NCBI GenBank assembly: GCA_037349105.1
Contig: JAYJMM010000019.1
Span: forward strand, 2,911,501 to 2,975,500
DNA length: 64,000 bases
Direction: 5' to 3'
DNA from: Limnomonas spitsbergensis
Taxonomy: Eukaryota > Chlorophyta > Chlorophyceae > Chlamydomonadales
The notes beneath the pieces are model-generated. The model did no database searches. It saw only the letters and a program-made list of their open reading frames with translations, and had not been told where the DNA came from. This document shows, piece after piece, positions 29,401 through 41,400 of the stretch. The number at the start of each line of letters is the position of its first letter. Within the stretch, counting starts at the first letter, position 1. Position numbers and translations under genes: made by a program.

Positions 29401-32400
29401 CTCTCCATTTAAATTTGCTACAGCTACAAGTCAGGTGCATCACTGGGGTTGAAACAAACAAGCCGCCTAGTTTGCCATGAACGTATTGGTGACGTGCCCT
29501 CACCACAAAGGGTGTGGTAAACTGATGTCTGGTGACTTTGGAGGGTCATATCAAGGACTTGTTTCAGGAGCGTGGCTTCCTCCGTAGGCGTCTAAACGGA
29601 GATGCATGTCTCATTTACCCCCACGCATGTCGCATCCTGCAACAATGCAAGTTCTCCATGTCCCCCTCCTCTTGCTCTGCCCTCCTCCAGCCCCCCCTCA
29701 TGCCTGTACAGCCAAAGCCCCTTCCACCCTAACGGCTGTGCACATTTCGTCCTGAAAAACGCAGTTTCTTCCCTCCTCCCTCGTACACTCACTGCCCCCT
29801 ATTCTCCGCTGGCGTCTCCGTAGGCTCTTGAGAAGAGTTACTTCCGCTTGACGGCCGCCCCAGACCCAACAGCGGTGCGTCCCGAGCCGGTGCTGCAGTG
29901 TGCGCTAGATCGGCTGGTGGCTATGATGCGAGACGGCAGCGCAAACTGGTTCTACGCGTGCGACCAGCTCAAGGGCATGAGGCAGGACTGCACAGTGCAG
30001 GTGAGGACCACAGGGGGGGGAATTGTTTTGCTTTTGTGCGTGTGTATGTGTGTGTGTGTGGGCTGGCATTTAGTGTGGGGCATTGTGGGATCACGTCTGT
30101 TAGAGGCAGGACTTTGCGGTGCAGTTGAAAACTGCGGCTGGTGGCGTTGTGTGTGTGTGAGAGTATGTGGACCGGCATGCAGTGCGGGCACTGCGTGATG
30201 GCTTCTGTTAGAGACAGGACTATGCGATGCATGTGAGAACTGGGTAGGTGACTGTTGGGGACAAGAGAAATCGTGGTCAAAATCTCGTTTTGATTTGGAG
30301 CCGGATCGCTCGACAGGAAGACAGCCTGCATCTTGACTTCTTGAGCCATTATGGGCCGTTAAGCTATCCCCACAAGTAATCCGTTTCAGGGTAGTGAGGG
30401 CAAGTTATAGACCAAAACTCTTAATTTCTGACTGAAAACTGGCACTATCGATAATCAGTATACCGTATTTATGGATCCCTCAACCCCAAACAACTTTAAT
30501 CATGAGGGAAGGCAAAGGAAATCTACTGTAGTGAGGGTAAATGCAAAAGAGCAGGAAGGCATGCACCGGTATTGTTTTCAGTTTTATGGTAGCCCACCTA
30601 GTGCTACGGCCGAAAGGGTGGCTCCCTTTATCCACGCCTCAGGGAGTATTATTTTGCGAAGGGAGCTTTTATGGTAGGTGTCGTTTGTGGGATCTATACG
30701 ACGTTTTATTGATTTCCTGTTACTGTTGTTTATTTACTGTTACTGTTGGGCATGAATCTCCTCCTTCCTGGAGGCCCTGCTGTTTACCCAGCGTTGGCTT
30801 CGACACCACCCGTAGGCCGGTCCAGGTTTGGTCTCAATCAGGCCTTCAGCGGCCATGGGGCGACCTCTGGAAGTTGAACTCTCAGCTGGAAAATTGAACA
30901 CCCCTTGACAGTGCGCACCAGAGCACTTTGGGGGGCTCCTTCCAGGCAGCCAACTCTGGGCCAATGAGGACCAAAAAACTGACCGGTCTATCGCCGGTGG
31001 CCTGAGCAGCAGGAGCCTTGCTGATCCTTTCAGCATAGGGGGTACCTAGAGAGGTATCTGAAGCATCCTAGAAAGATACTTTATTTCTTTATCTTAAGTA
31101 TCGGAACATATTTTTTGTGTTTGATGCAGCAGCAACCTTGCTGCACATAGCCCTTTTGGCCATTGGTATAGGCCGTACCTGAAGGTTATCTAAAGCACCA
31201 TAAACCCTACCTGAAACACCCTAATCCCTTAACCCTATCTGTATAACCCTAACCCTGAACCCTATATGAAGCACTTGAAACCCTGTTGTTCGATGCAGCG
31301 GCTTCGGAACGGGTTGGCTGTCGCGGTGTACGAGGCGCATGGCCGCGCCGCGCTGGAGTACGGGGACTTAGCCGAGTTCAACCAGTGTCAGACTCAGCTG
31401 CACGCCATGTACGCCGATGGCTGCCCAGGCTGTGTGGCGGAGTTCACCGCGTATAAGGTGCGTGGTGGTGGGGCAGGGTGGCCACAAAGCGTGGTGGGGG
31501 GGCAGGGTGGCCACAAAGCGTGGTGGTGGGGCAGGGTGGCCACAAAGCGTGGTGGTGGGGCAGGGTGGCCACAAAGCGTGGTGGTGGGGCAGGGTGGCCA
31601 CAAAGCGTGGTGGGGGGGCAGGGTGGCCACAAAGCGTGGTGGTGGGGCAGGGTGGCCACAAAGCGTGGTGGGGGGGCAGGGTGGCCACAAAGCGTGGTGG
31701 GGGGGCAGGGTGGCCACAAAGCGTGGTGGGGGGGCAGGGTGGCCACAAAGCGTGGTGGTGGGGCAGGGTGGCCACAAAGCGTGGTGGGGGGGCAGGGTGG
31801 CCACAAAGCGTGGTGGTGGGGCAGGGTGGCCACAAAGCGTGGTGGGGGGGCAGGGTGGCCACAAAGCGTGGTGGTGGGGCAGGGTGGCCACAAAGCGTGG
31901 TGGTGGGGCAGGGTGGCCACAAAGCGTGGTGGGGGGGCAGGGTGGCCACAAAGCGTGGTGGTGGGGCAGGGTGGCCACAAAGCGTGGTGGGGGGGCAGGG
32001 TGGCCACAAAGCGTGGTGGTGGGGCAGGGTGGCCACAAAGCGTGGTGGGGGGGCAGGGTGGCCACAAAGCGTGGTGGGGGGGCAGGGTGGCCACAAAGCG
32101 TGGTGGGGGGGCAGGGTGGCCACAAAGCGTTGTGGGGGGCAGGGTGGCCACAAAGCGTGGTGGGGGGGCAGGGTGGCCACAAAGCGTGGTGGGGGGCAGG
32201 GTGGCCACAAAGCGTGGTGGGGGGGCAAGGTGGCCACAAAGCGTGGTGGGGGGGCAGGGTGGCCACAAAGCGTGGTGGGGGGCAGGGTGGCCACAAAGCG
32301 TGGTGGGGGGGCAGGGTGGCCACAAAGCGTGGTGGTGGGGCAGGGTGGCCACAAAGCGTGGTGGGGGGGCAGGGTGGCCACAAAGCGTGGTGGGGGGGCA

Positions 32401-35400
32401 GGGTGGCCACAAAGCGTGGTGGGGGGGCAGGGTGGCCACAAAGCGTGGTGGGGGGGCAGGGTGGCCACAAAGCGTGGTGGGGGGGCAGGGTGGCCACAAA
32501 GCGTGGTGGGGGGGGCAAGGTGGCCACAAAGCGTGGTGGGGGGGCAGGGTGGCCACAAAGCGTGGTGGGGGGCAGGGTGGCCACAAAGCGTGGTGGGGGG
32601 GCAGGGTGGCCACAAAGCGTGGTGGTGGGGCAGGGTGGCCACAAAGCGTGGTGGGGGGTGCAGGGTGGCCACAAAGCGTGGTGGGGGGGCAGGGTGGCCA
32701 CAAAGCGTGGTGGGGGGGCAGGGTGGCCACAAAGCGTGGTGGGGGGGCAGGGTGGCCACAAAGCGTGGTGGTGGGGCAGGGTGGCCACAAAGCGTGGTGG
32801 GGGGGCAGGGTGGCCACAAAGCGTGGTGGGGGGGCAGGGTGGCCACAAAGCGTGGTGGGGGGGCAGGGTGGCCACAAAGCGTGGTGGGGGGGCAGGGTGG
32901 CCACAAAGCGTGGTGGGGGGCAGGGTGGCCACAAAGCGTGGTGGTGGGGCAGGGTGGCCACAAAGCGTGGTGGTGGGGCAGGGTGGCCACAAAGCGTGGT
33001 GGTGGGGCAGGGTGGCCACAAAGCGTGGTGGTGGGGCAGGGTGGCCACAAAGCGTGGTGGTGGGGCAGGGTGGCCACAAAGCGTGGTGGGGGGGCAGGGT
33101 GGCCACAAAGCGTGGTGGGGGGGCAGGGTGGCCACAAAGCGTGGTGGTGGGGCAGGGTGGCCACAAAGCGTGGTGGTGGGGCAGGGTGGCCACAAAGCGT
33201 GGTGGGGGGCAGGGTGGCCACAAAGCGTGGTGGTGGGGCAGGGTGGCCACAAAGCGTGGTGGTGGGGCAGGGTGGCCACAAAGCGTGGTGGTGGGGCAGG
33301 GTGGCCACAAAGCGTGGTGGTGGGGCAGGGTGGCCACAAAGCGTGGTGGGGGGGCAGGGTGGCCACAAAGCGTGGTGGTGGGGCAGGGTGGCCACAAAGC
33401 GTGGTGGGGGGGCAGGGTGGCCACAAAGCGTGGTGGGGGGGCAGGGTGGCCACAAAGCGTGGTGGGGGGCAGGGTGGCCACAAAGCGTGGTGGTGGGGCA
33501 GGGTGGCCACAAAGCGTGGTGGGGGGGCAGGGTGGCCACAAAGCGTGGTGGGGGGGCAGGGTGGCCACAAAGCGTGGTGGTGGGGCAGGGTGGCCACAAA
33601 GCGTGGTGGTGGGGCAGGGTGGCCACAAAGCGTGGTGGGGGGGCAGGGTGGCCACAAAGCGTGGTGGGGGGGCAGGGTGGCCACAAAGCGTGGTGGGGGG
33701 GCAGGGTGGCCACAAAGCGTGGTGGGGGGGCAGGGTGGCCACAAAGCGTGGTGGTGGGGCAGGGTGGCCACAAAGCGTGGTGGGGGGGCAGGGTGGCCAC
33801 AAAGCGTGGTGGTGGGGCAGGGTGGCCACAAAGCGTGGTGGGGGGGCAGGGTGGCCACAAAGCGTGGTGGGGGGGGCAGGGTGGCCACAAAGCGTGGTGG
33901 GGGGGCAGGGTGGCCACAAAGCGTGGTGGGGGGGCAGGGTGGCCACAAAGCGTGGTGGGGGGGCAGGGTGGCCACAAAGCGTGGTGGGGGGGCAGGGTGG
34001 CCACAAAGCGTGGTGGGGGGGCAGGGTGGCCACAAAGCGTGGTGGGGGGCAGGGTGGCCACAAAGCGTGGTGGGGGGGCAGGGTGGCCACAAAGCGTGGT
34101 GGGGGGCAGGGTGGCCACAAAGCGTGGTGGGGGGGCAAGGTGGCCACAAAGCGTGGTGGGGGGGGCAGGGTGGCCACAAAGCGTGGTGGGGGGGCAGGGT
34201 GGCCACAAAGCGTGGTGGTGGGGCAGGGTGGCCACAAAGCGTGGTGGGGGGTGCAGGGTGGCCACAAAGCGTGGTGGGGGGGCAGGGTGGCCACAAAGCG
34301 TGGTGGGGGGGCAGGGTGGCCACAAAGCGTGGTGGGGGGGCAGGGTGGCCACAAAGCGTGGTGGTGGGGCAGGGTGGCCACAAAGCGTGGTGGTGGGGCA
34401 GGGTGGCCACAAAGCGTGGTGGTGGGGCAGGGTGGCCACAAAGCGTGGTGGGGGGGCAGGGTGGCCACAAAGCGTGGTGGGGGGCAGGGTGGCCACAAAG
34501 CGTGGTGGGGGGGCAGGGTGGCCACAAAGCGTGGTGGTGGGGCAGGGTGGCCACAAAGCGTGGTGGGGGGGCAGGGTGGCCACAAAGCGTGGTGGGGGGG
34601 CAGGGTGGCCACAAAGCGTGGTGGGGGGGCAGGGTGGCCACAAAGCGTGGTGGGGGGCAGGGTGGCCACAAAGCGTGGTGGGGGGGCAGGGTGGCCACAA
34701 AGCGTGGTGGGGGGCAGGGTGGCCACAAAGCGTGGTGGGGGGGCAGGGTGGCCACAAAGCGTGGTGGGGGGGCAGGGTGGCCACAAAGCGTGGTGGGGGG
34801 GCAGGGTGGCCACAAAGCGTGGTGGGGGGGCAGGGTGGCCACAAAGCGTGGTGGTGGGGCAGGGTGGCCACAAAGCGTGGTGGGGGGGCAGGGTGGCCAC
34901 AAAGCGTGGTGGGGGGGCAGGGTGGCCACAAAGCGTGGTGGGGGGGCAGGGTGGCCACAAAGCGTGGTGGGGGGGCAGGGTGGCCACAAAGCGTGGTGGG
35001 GGGGCAGGGTGGCCACAAAGCGTGGTGGGGGGGCAGGGTGGCCACAAAGCGTGGTGGGGGGGCAGGGTGGCCACAAAGCGTGGTGGGGGGGCAGGGTGGC
35101 CACAAAGCGTGGTGGGGGGCAGGGTGGCCACAAAGCGTGGTGGGGGGGCAGGGTGGCCACAAAGCGTGGTGGGGGGGCAGGGTGGCCACAAAGCGTGGTG
35201 GGGGGGCAGGGTGGCCACAAAGCGTGGTGGGGGGGCAGGGTGGCCACAAAGCGTGGTGGGGGGGCAGGGTGGCCACAAAGCGTGGTGGTGGGGGCAGGGT
35301 GGCCACAAAGCGTGGTGGGGGGGCAGGGTGGCCACAAAGCGTGGTGGGGGGGCAGGGTGGCCACAAAGCGTGGTGGGGGGGCAGGGTGGCCACAAAGCGT

Positions 35401-38400
35401 GGTGGGGGGGCAGGGTGGCCACAAAGCGTGGTGGGGGGGCAGGGTGGCCACAAAGCGTGGTGGGGGGGCAGGGTGGCCACAAAGCGTGGTGGGGGGGCAG
35501 GGTGGCCACAAAGCGTGGTGGGGGGGCAGGGTGGCCACAAAGCGTGGTGGGGGGGCAGGGTGGCCACAAAGCGTGGTGGTGGGGCAGGGTGGCCACAAAG
35601 CGTGGTGGGGGGGCAGGGTGGCCACAAAGCGTGGTGGGGGGGCAGGGTGGCCACAAAGCGTGGTGGGGGGGCAGGGTGGCCACAAAGCGTGGTGGGGGGG
35701 CAGGGTGGCCACAAAGCGTGGTGGGGGGGCAGGGTGGCCACAAAGCGTGGTGGTGGGGCAGGGTGGCCACAAAGCGTGGTGGTGGGGCAGGGTGGCCACA
35801 AAGCGTGGTGGGGGGGCAGGGTGGCCACAAAGCGTGGTGGGGGGCAGGGTGGCCACAAAGCGTGGTGGTGGGGCAGGGTGGCCACAAAGCGTGGTGGGGG
35901 GCAGGGTGGCCACAAAGCGTGGTGGGGGGGCAGGGTGGCCACAAAGCGTGGTGGGGGGCAGGGTGGCCACAAAGCGTGGTGGTGGGGCAGGGTGGCCACA
36001 AAGCGTGGTGGGGGGCAGGGTGGCCACAAAGCGTGGTGGTGGGGCAGGGTGGCCACAAAGCGTGGTGGGGGGGCAGGGTGGCCACAAAGCGTGGTGGGGG
36101 GGCAGGGTGGCCACAAAGCGTGGTGGGGGGGCAGGGTGGCCACAAAGCGTGGTGGTGGGGCAGGGTGGCCACAAAGCGTGGTGGGGGGGCAGGGTGGCCA
36201 CAAAGCGTGGTGGTGGGGCAGGGTGGCCACAAAGCGTGGTGGTGGGGCAGGGTGGCCACAAAGCGTGGTGGTGGGGCAGGGTGGCCACAAAGCGTGGTGG
36301 TGGGGCAGGGTGGCCACAAAGCGTGGTGGTGGGGCAGGGTGGCCACAAAGCGTGGTGGGGGGGCAGGGTGGCCACAAAGCGTGGTGGGGGGTGCAGGGTG
36401 GCCACAAAGCGTGGTGGGGGGGCAGGGTGGCCACAAAGCGTGGTGGTGGGGCAGGGTGGCCACAAAGCGTGGTGGTGGGGCAGGGTGGCCACAAAGCGTG
36501 GTGGGGGGGCAGGGTGGCCACAAAGCGTGGTGGTGGGGCAGGGTGGCCACAAAGCGTGGTGGTGGGGCAGGGTGGCCACAAAGCGTGGTGGGGGGGCAGG
36601 GTGGCCACAAAGCGTGGTGGTGGGGCAGGGTGGCCACAAAGCGTGGTGGTGGGGCAGGGTGGCCACAAAGCGTGGTGGGGGGGCAGGGTGGCCACAAAGC
36701 GTGGTGGGGGGGCAGGGTGGCCACAAAGCGTGGTGGGGGGTGCAGGGTGGCCACAAAGCGTGGTGGGGGGGCAGGGTGGCCACAAAGCGTGGTGGGGGGG
36801 CAGGGTGGCCACAAAGCGTGGTGGGGGGGCAGGGTGGCCACAAAGCGTGGTGGGGGGGCAGGGTGGCCACAAAGCGTGGTGGGGGGCAGGGTGGCCACAA
36901 AGCGTGGTGGGGGGGCAGGGTGGCCACAAAGCGTGGTGGGGGGGCAGGGTGGCCACAAAGCGTGGTGGGGGGGCAGGGTGGCCACAAAGCGTGGTGGGGG
37001 GGCAGGGTGGCCACAAAGCGTGGTGGGGGGGCAGGGTGGCCACAAAGCGTGGTGGTGGGGCAGGGTGGCCACAAAGCGTGGTGGGGGGGCAGGGTGGCCA
37101 CAAAGCGTGGTGGGGGGGCAGGGTGGCCACAAAGCGTGGTGGGGGGGCAGGGTGGCCACAAAGCGTGGTGGGGGGCAGGGTGGCCACAAAGCGTGGTGGG
37201 GGGGCAGGGTGGCCACAAAGCGTGGTGGTGGGGCAGGGTGGCCACAAAGCGTGGTGGTGGGGCAGGGTGGCCACAAAGCGTGGTGGGGGGGCAGGGTGGC
37301 CACAAAGCGTGGTGGGGGGGCAGGGTGGCCACAAAGCGTGGTGGGGGGCAGGGTGGCCACAAAGCGTGGTGGGGGGGCAGGGTGGCCACAAAGCGTGGTG
37401 GTGGGGCAGGGTGGCCACAAAGCGTGGTGGTGGGGCAGGGTGGCCACAAAGCGTGGTGGTGGGGCAGGGTGGCCACAAAGCGTGGTGGGGGGGCAGGGTG
37501 GCCACAAAGCGTGGTGGGGGGCAGGGTGGCCACAAAGCGTGGTGGGGGGGCAGGGTGGCCACAAAGCGTGGTGGTGGGGCAGGGTGGCCACAAAGCGTGG
37601 TGGGGGGGCAGGGTGGCCACAAAGCGTGGTGGGGGGGCAGGGTGGCCACAAAGCGTGGTGGGGGGGCAGGGTGGCCACAAAGCGTGGTGGTGGGGCAGGG
37701 TGGCCACAAAGCGTGGTGGTGGGGCAGGGTGGCCACAAAGCGTGGTGGTGGGGCAGGGTGGCCACAAAGCGTGGTGGGGGGGCAGGGTGGCCACAAAGCG
37801 TGGTGGGGGGGCAGGGTGGCCACAAAGCGTGGTGGGAGGGCAGGGTGGCCACAAAGCGTGGTGGGGGGGCAGGGTGGCCACAAAGCGTGGTGGGGGGGCA
37901 GGGTGGCCACAAAGCGTGGTGGGGGGGCAGGGTGGCCACAAAGCGTGGTGGGGGGGCAGGGTGGCCACAAAGCGTGGTGGGGGGCAGGGTGGCCACAAAG
38001 CGTGGTGGGGGGGCAGGGTGGCCACAAAGCGTGGTGGGGGGCAGGGTGGCCACAAAGCGTGGTGGGGGGGCAAGGTGGCCACAAAGCGTGGTGGGGGGGC
38101 AGGGTGGCCACAAAGCGTGGTGGGGGGCAGGGTGGCCACAAAGCGTGGTGGGGGGGCAGGGTGGCCACAAAGCGTGGTGGTGGGGCAGGGTGGCCACAAA
38201 GCGTGGTGGGGGGTGCAGGGTGGCCACAAAGCGTGGTGGGGGGGCAGGGTGGCCACAAAGCGTGGTGGGGGGGCAGGGTGGCCACAAAGCGTGGTGGGGG
38301 GGCAGGGTGGCCACAAAGCGTGGTGGTGGGGCAGGGTGGCCACAAAGCGTGGTGGGGGGGCAGGGTGGCCACAAAGCGTGGTGGGGGGGCAGGGTGGCCA

Positions 38401-41400
38401 CAAAGCGTGGTGGGGGGGCAGGGTGGCCACAAAGCGTGGTGGGGGGGCAGGGTGGCCACAAAGCGTGGTGGGGGGCAGGGTGGCCACAAAGCGTGGTGGT
38501 GGGGCAGGGTGGCCACAAAGCGTGGTGGTGGGGCAGGGTGGCCACAAAGCGTGGTGGTGGGGCAGGGTGGCCACAAAGCGTGGTGGTGGGGCAGGGTGGC
38601 CACAAAGCGTGGTGGTGGGGCAGGGTGGCCACAAAGCGTGGTGGGGGAGCAGGGTGGCCACAAAGCGTGGTGGGGGGGCAGGGTGGCCACAAAGCGTGGT
38701 GGTGGGGCAGGGTGGCCACAAAGCGTGGTGGTGGGGCAGGGTGGCCACAAAGCGTGGTGGGGGGGCAGGGTGGCCACAAAGCGTGGTGGTGGGGCAGGGT
38801 GGCCACAAAGCGTGGTGGTGGGGCAGGGTGGCCACAAAGCGTGGTGGTGGGGCAGGGTGGCCACAAAGCGTGGTGGTGGGGCAGGGTGGCCACAAAGCGT
38901 GGTGGGGGGGCAGGGTGGCCACAAAGCGTGGTGGGGGGGCAGGGTGGCCACAAAGCGTGGTGGGGGGGCAGGGTGGCCACAAAGCGTGGTGGGGGGGCAG
39001 GGTGGCCACAAAGCGTGGTGGTGGGGCAGGGTGGCCACAAAGCGTGGTGGGGGGGCAGGGTGGCCACAAAGCGTGGTGGGGGGGCAGGGTGGCCACAAAG
39101 CGTGGTGGGGGGGCAGGGTGGCCACAAAGCGTGGTGGGGGGGCAGGGTGGCCACAAAGCGTGGTGGGGGGGCAGGGTGGCCACAAAGCGTGGTGGTGGGG
39201 CAGGGTGGCCACAAAGCGTGGTGGGGGGCAGGGTGGCCACAAAGCGTGGTGGGGGGGCAGGGTGGCCACAAAGCGTGGTGGTGGGGCAGGGTGGCCACAA
39301 AGCGTGGTGGTGGGGCAGGGTGGCCACAAAGCGTGGTGGGGGGGCAGGGTGGCCACAAAGCGTGGTGGTGGGGCAGGGTGGCCACAAAGCGTGGTGGGGC
39401 GGCAGGGTGGCCACAAAGCGTGGTGGGGGGGCAGGGTGGCCACAAAGCGTGGTGGGGGGGCAGGGTGGCCACAAAGCGTGGTGGGGGGGCAGGGTGGCCA
39501 CAAAGCGTGGTGGGGGGGCAGGGTGGCCACAAAGCGTGGTGGGGGGGCAGGGTGGCCACAAAGCGTGGTGGGAGGGCAAGGTGGCCACAAAGCGTGGTGG
39601 GGGGGCAGGGTGGCCACAAAGCGAGGTGGGGGGGCAGGGTGGCCACAAAGCGTGGTGGGGGGGCAGGGTGGCCACAAAGCGTGGTGGGGGGGCAGGGTGG
39701 CCACAAAGCGAGGTGGGGGGGCAGGGTGGCCACAAAGCGTGGTGGGGGGGCAGGGTGGCCACAAAGCGTGGTGGGGGGGCAGGGTGGCCACAAAGCGTGG
39801 TGGTGGGGCAGGGTGGCCACAAAGCGTGGTGGTGGGGCAGGGTGGCCACAAAGCGTGGTGGGGGGGCAGGGTGGCCACAAAGCGTGGTGGGGGGGCAGGG
39901 TGGCCACAAAGCGTGGTGGTGGGGCAGGGTGGCCACAAAGCGTGGTGGTGGGGCAGGGTGGCCACAAAGCGTGGTGGTGGGGCAGGGTGGCCACAAAGCG
40001 TGGTGGTGGGGCAGGGTGGCCACAAAGCGTGGTGGGGGGGCAGGGTGGCCACAAAGCGTGGTGGGGGGGCAGGGTGGCCACAAAGCGTGGTGGGGGGGCA
40101 GGGTGGCCACAAAGCGTGGTGGGAGGGCAAGGTGGCCACAAAGCATGGTGGGGGGGCAGGGTGGCCACAAAGCGTGGTGGGGGGCAGGGTGGCCACAAAG
40201 CGTGGTGGTGGGGCAGGGTGGCCACAAAGCGTGGTGGTGGGGCAGGGTGGCCACAAAGCGTGGTGGGGGGGCAGGGTGGCCACAAAGCGTGGTGGGGGGG
40301 CAGGGTGGCCACAAAGCGTGGTGGGGGGGCAGGGTGGCCACAAAGCGTGGTGGGGGGGCAGGGTGGCCACAAAGCGTGGTGGGGGGGCAGGGTGGCCACA
40401 AAGCGTGGTGGGAGGGCAAGGTGGCCACAAAGCGTGGTGGGGGGGCAGGGTGGCCACAAAGCGAGGTGGGGGGGCAGGGTGGCCACAAAGCGTCGTGGGG
40501 GGGCAGGGTGGCCACAAAGCGTTGTGGGGGGGCAGGGTGGCCACAAAGCGAGGTGGGGGGGCAGGGTGGCCACAAAGCGTGGTGGGGGGGCAGGGTGGCC
40601 ACAAAGCGTCGTGGGGGGGCAGGGTGGCCACAAAGCGTGGTGGGGGGGCAGGGTGGCCACAAAGCGTGGTGGGGGGGCAGGGTGGCCACAAAGCGTGGTG
40701 GGGGGGCAGGGTGGCCACAAAGCGGGTTTGGCCTTTATTTGTTATATTCAGATTGAATTGAGCGCTGGCTGGGTGGTTCAGTTCGCCGCATGAAGGTGCT
40801 TGACTGCATGGTGGCCACAAAGCAGTTTTGACATTCTTTATTTTTTTTTCTACAAAGATGTTAATTTTGAGCTTTTCGGTGCGCTGGCTGTGTGGTGGAG
40901 TTCACGGCTTGCGCGGCTCTGCCTGGGGGGGAGGACAAGCGGTTGAAGAGGGCGGATGCGGCTTTTTTCATGTCCTGTTTTCCTCCCATCGGTTCCACAT
41001 TTTTTTAATATATGAAATTGAGTGAGGTGTGAATGGGAAGATTGCATGCATTGGTTGCACGCATTGTGCGCAGGGCATGGAGAGATCGTGCAAGGCATAG
41101 GCTGCTGCTAAACCCTAAACCCCTAACCCTAAACCCTAAACCTAGGCTGCTTTAAAGGATCCGCTGCAAGGCCTGGGGCATCATGCATGAGCAGTGTGAA
41201 CAAAGGGTCTATAGGTTGGGGGAAGAGGCCACTCCCCTGTCATCGTACCGTATGCATATTTATTTCAGCCAACGACCATGTATTGGCGTGCTGGTATGTG
41301 TTTTTGAGGCGCCATAAAGGAAAGCTTTGCTAGGATAGCCATTCGCGCAAAAATACTGGATCTGATATCTTCTTGTTTAGTTCAGCAATTACCGGTACGT

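Noticed and set aside
31458..40722. CRISPR-like regular repeat array
   Set aside because: No unique spacers; units are directly adjacent and the context is a eukaryotic intron.
31266..40820. Six giant open frames of ~3,080-3,175 codons on both strands
   Set aside because: They are the same stop-free 29-bp repeat read in every frame. The region is an intron between well-matched exons 4 and 5 of the THP3-like gene, so none is treated as a gene.
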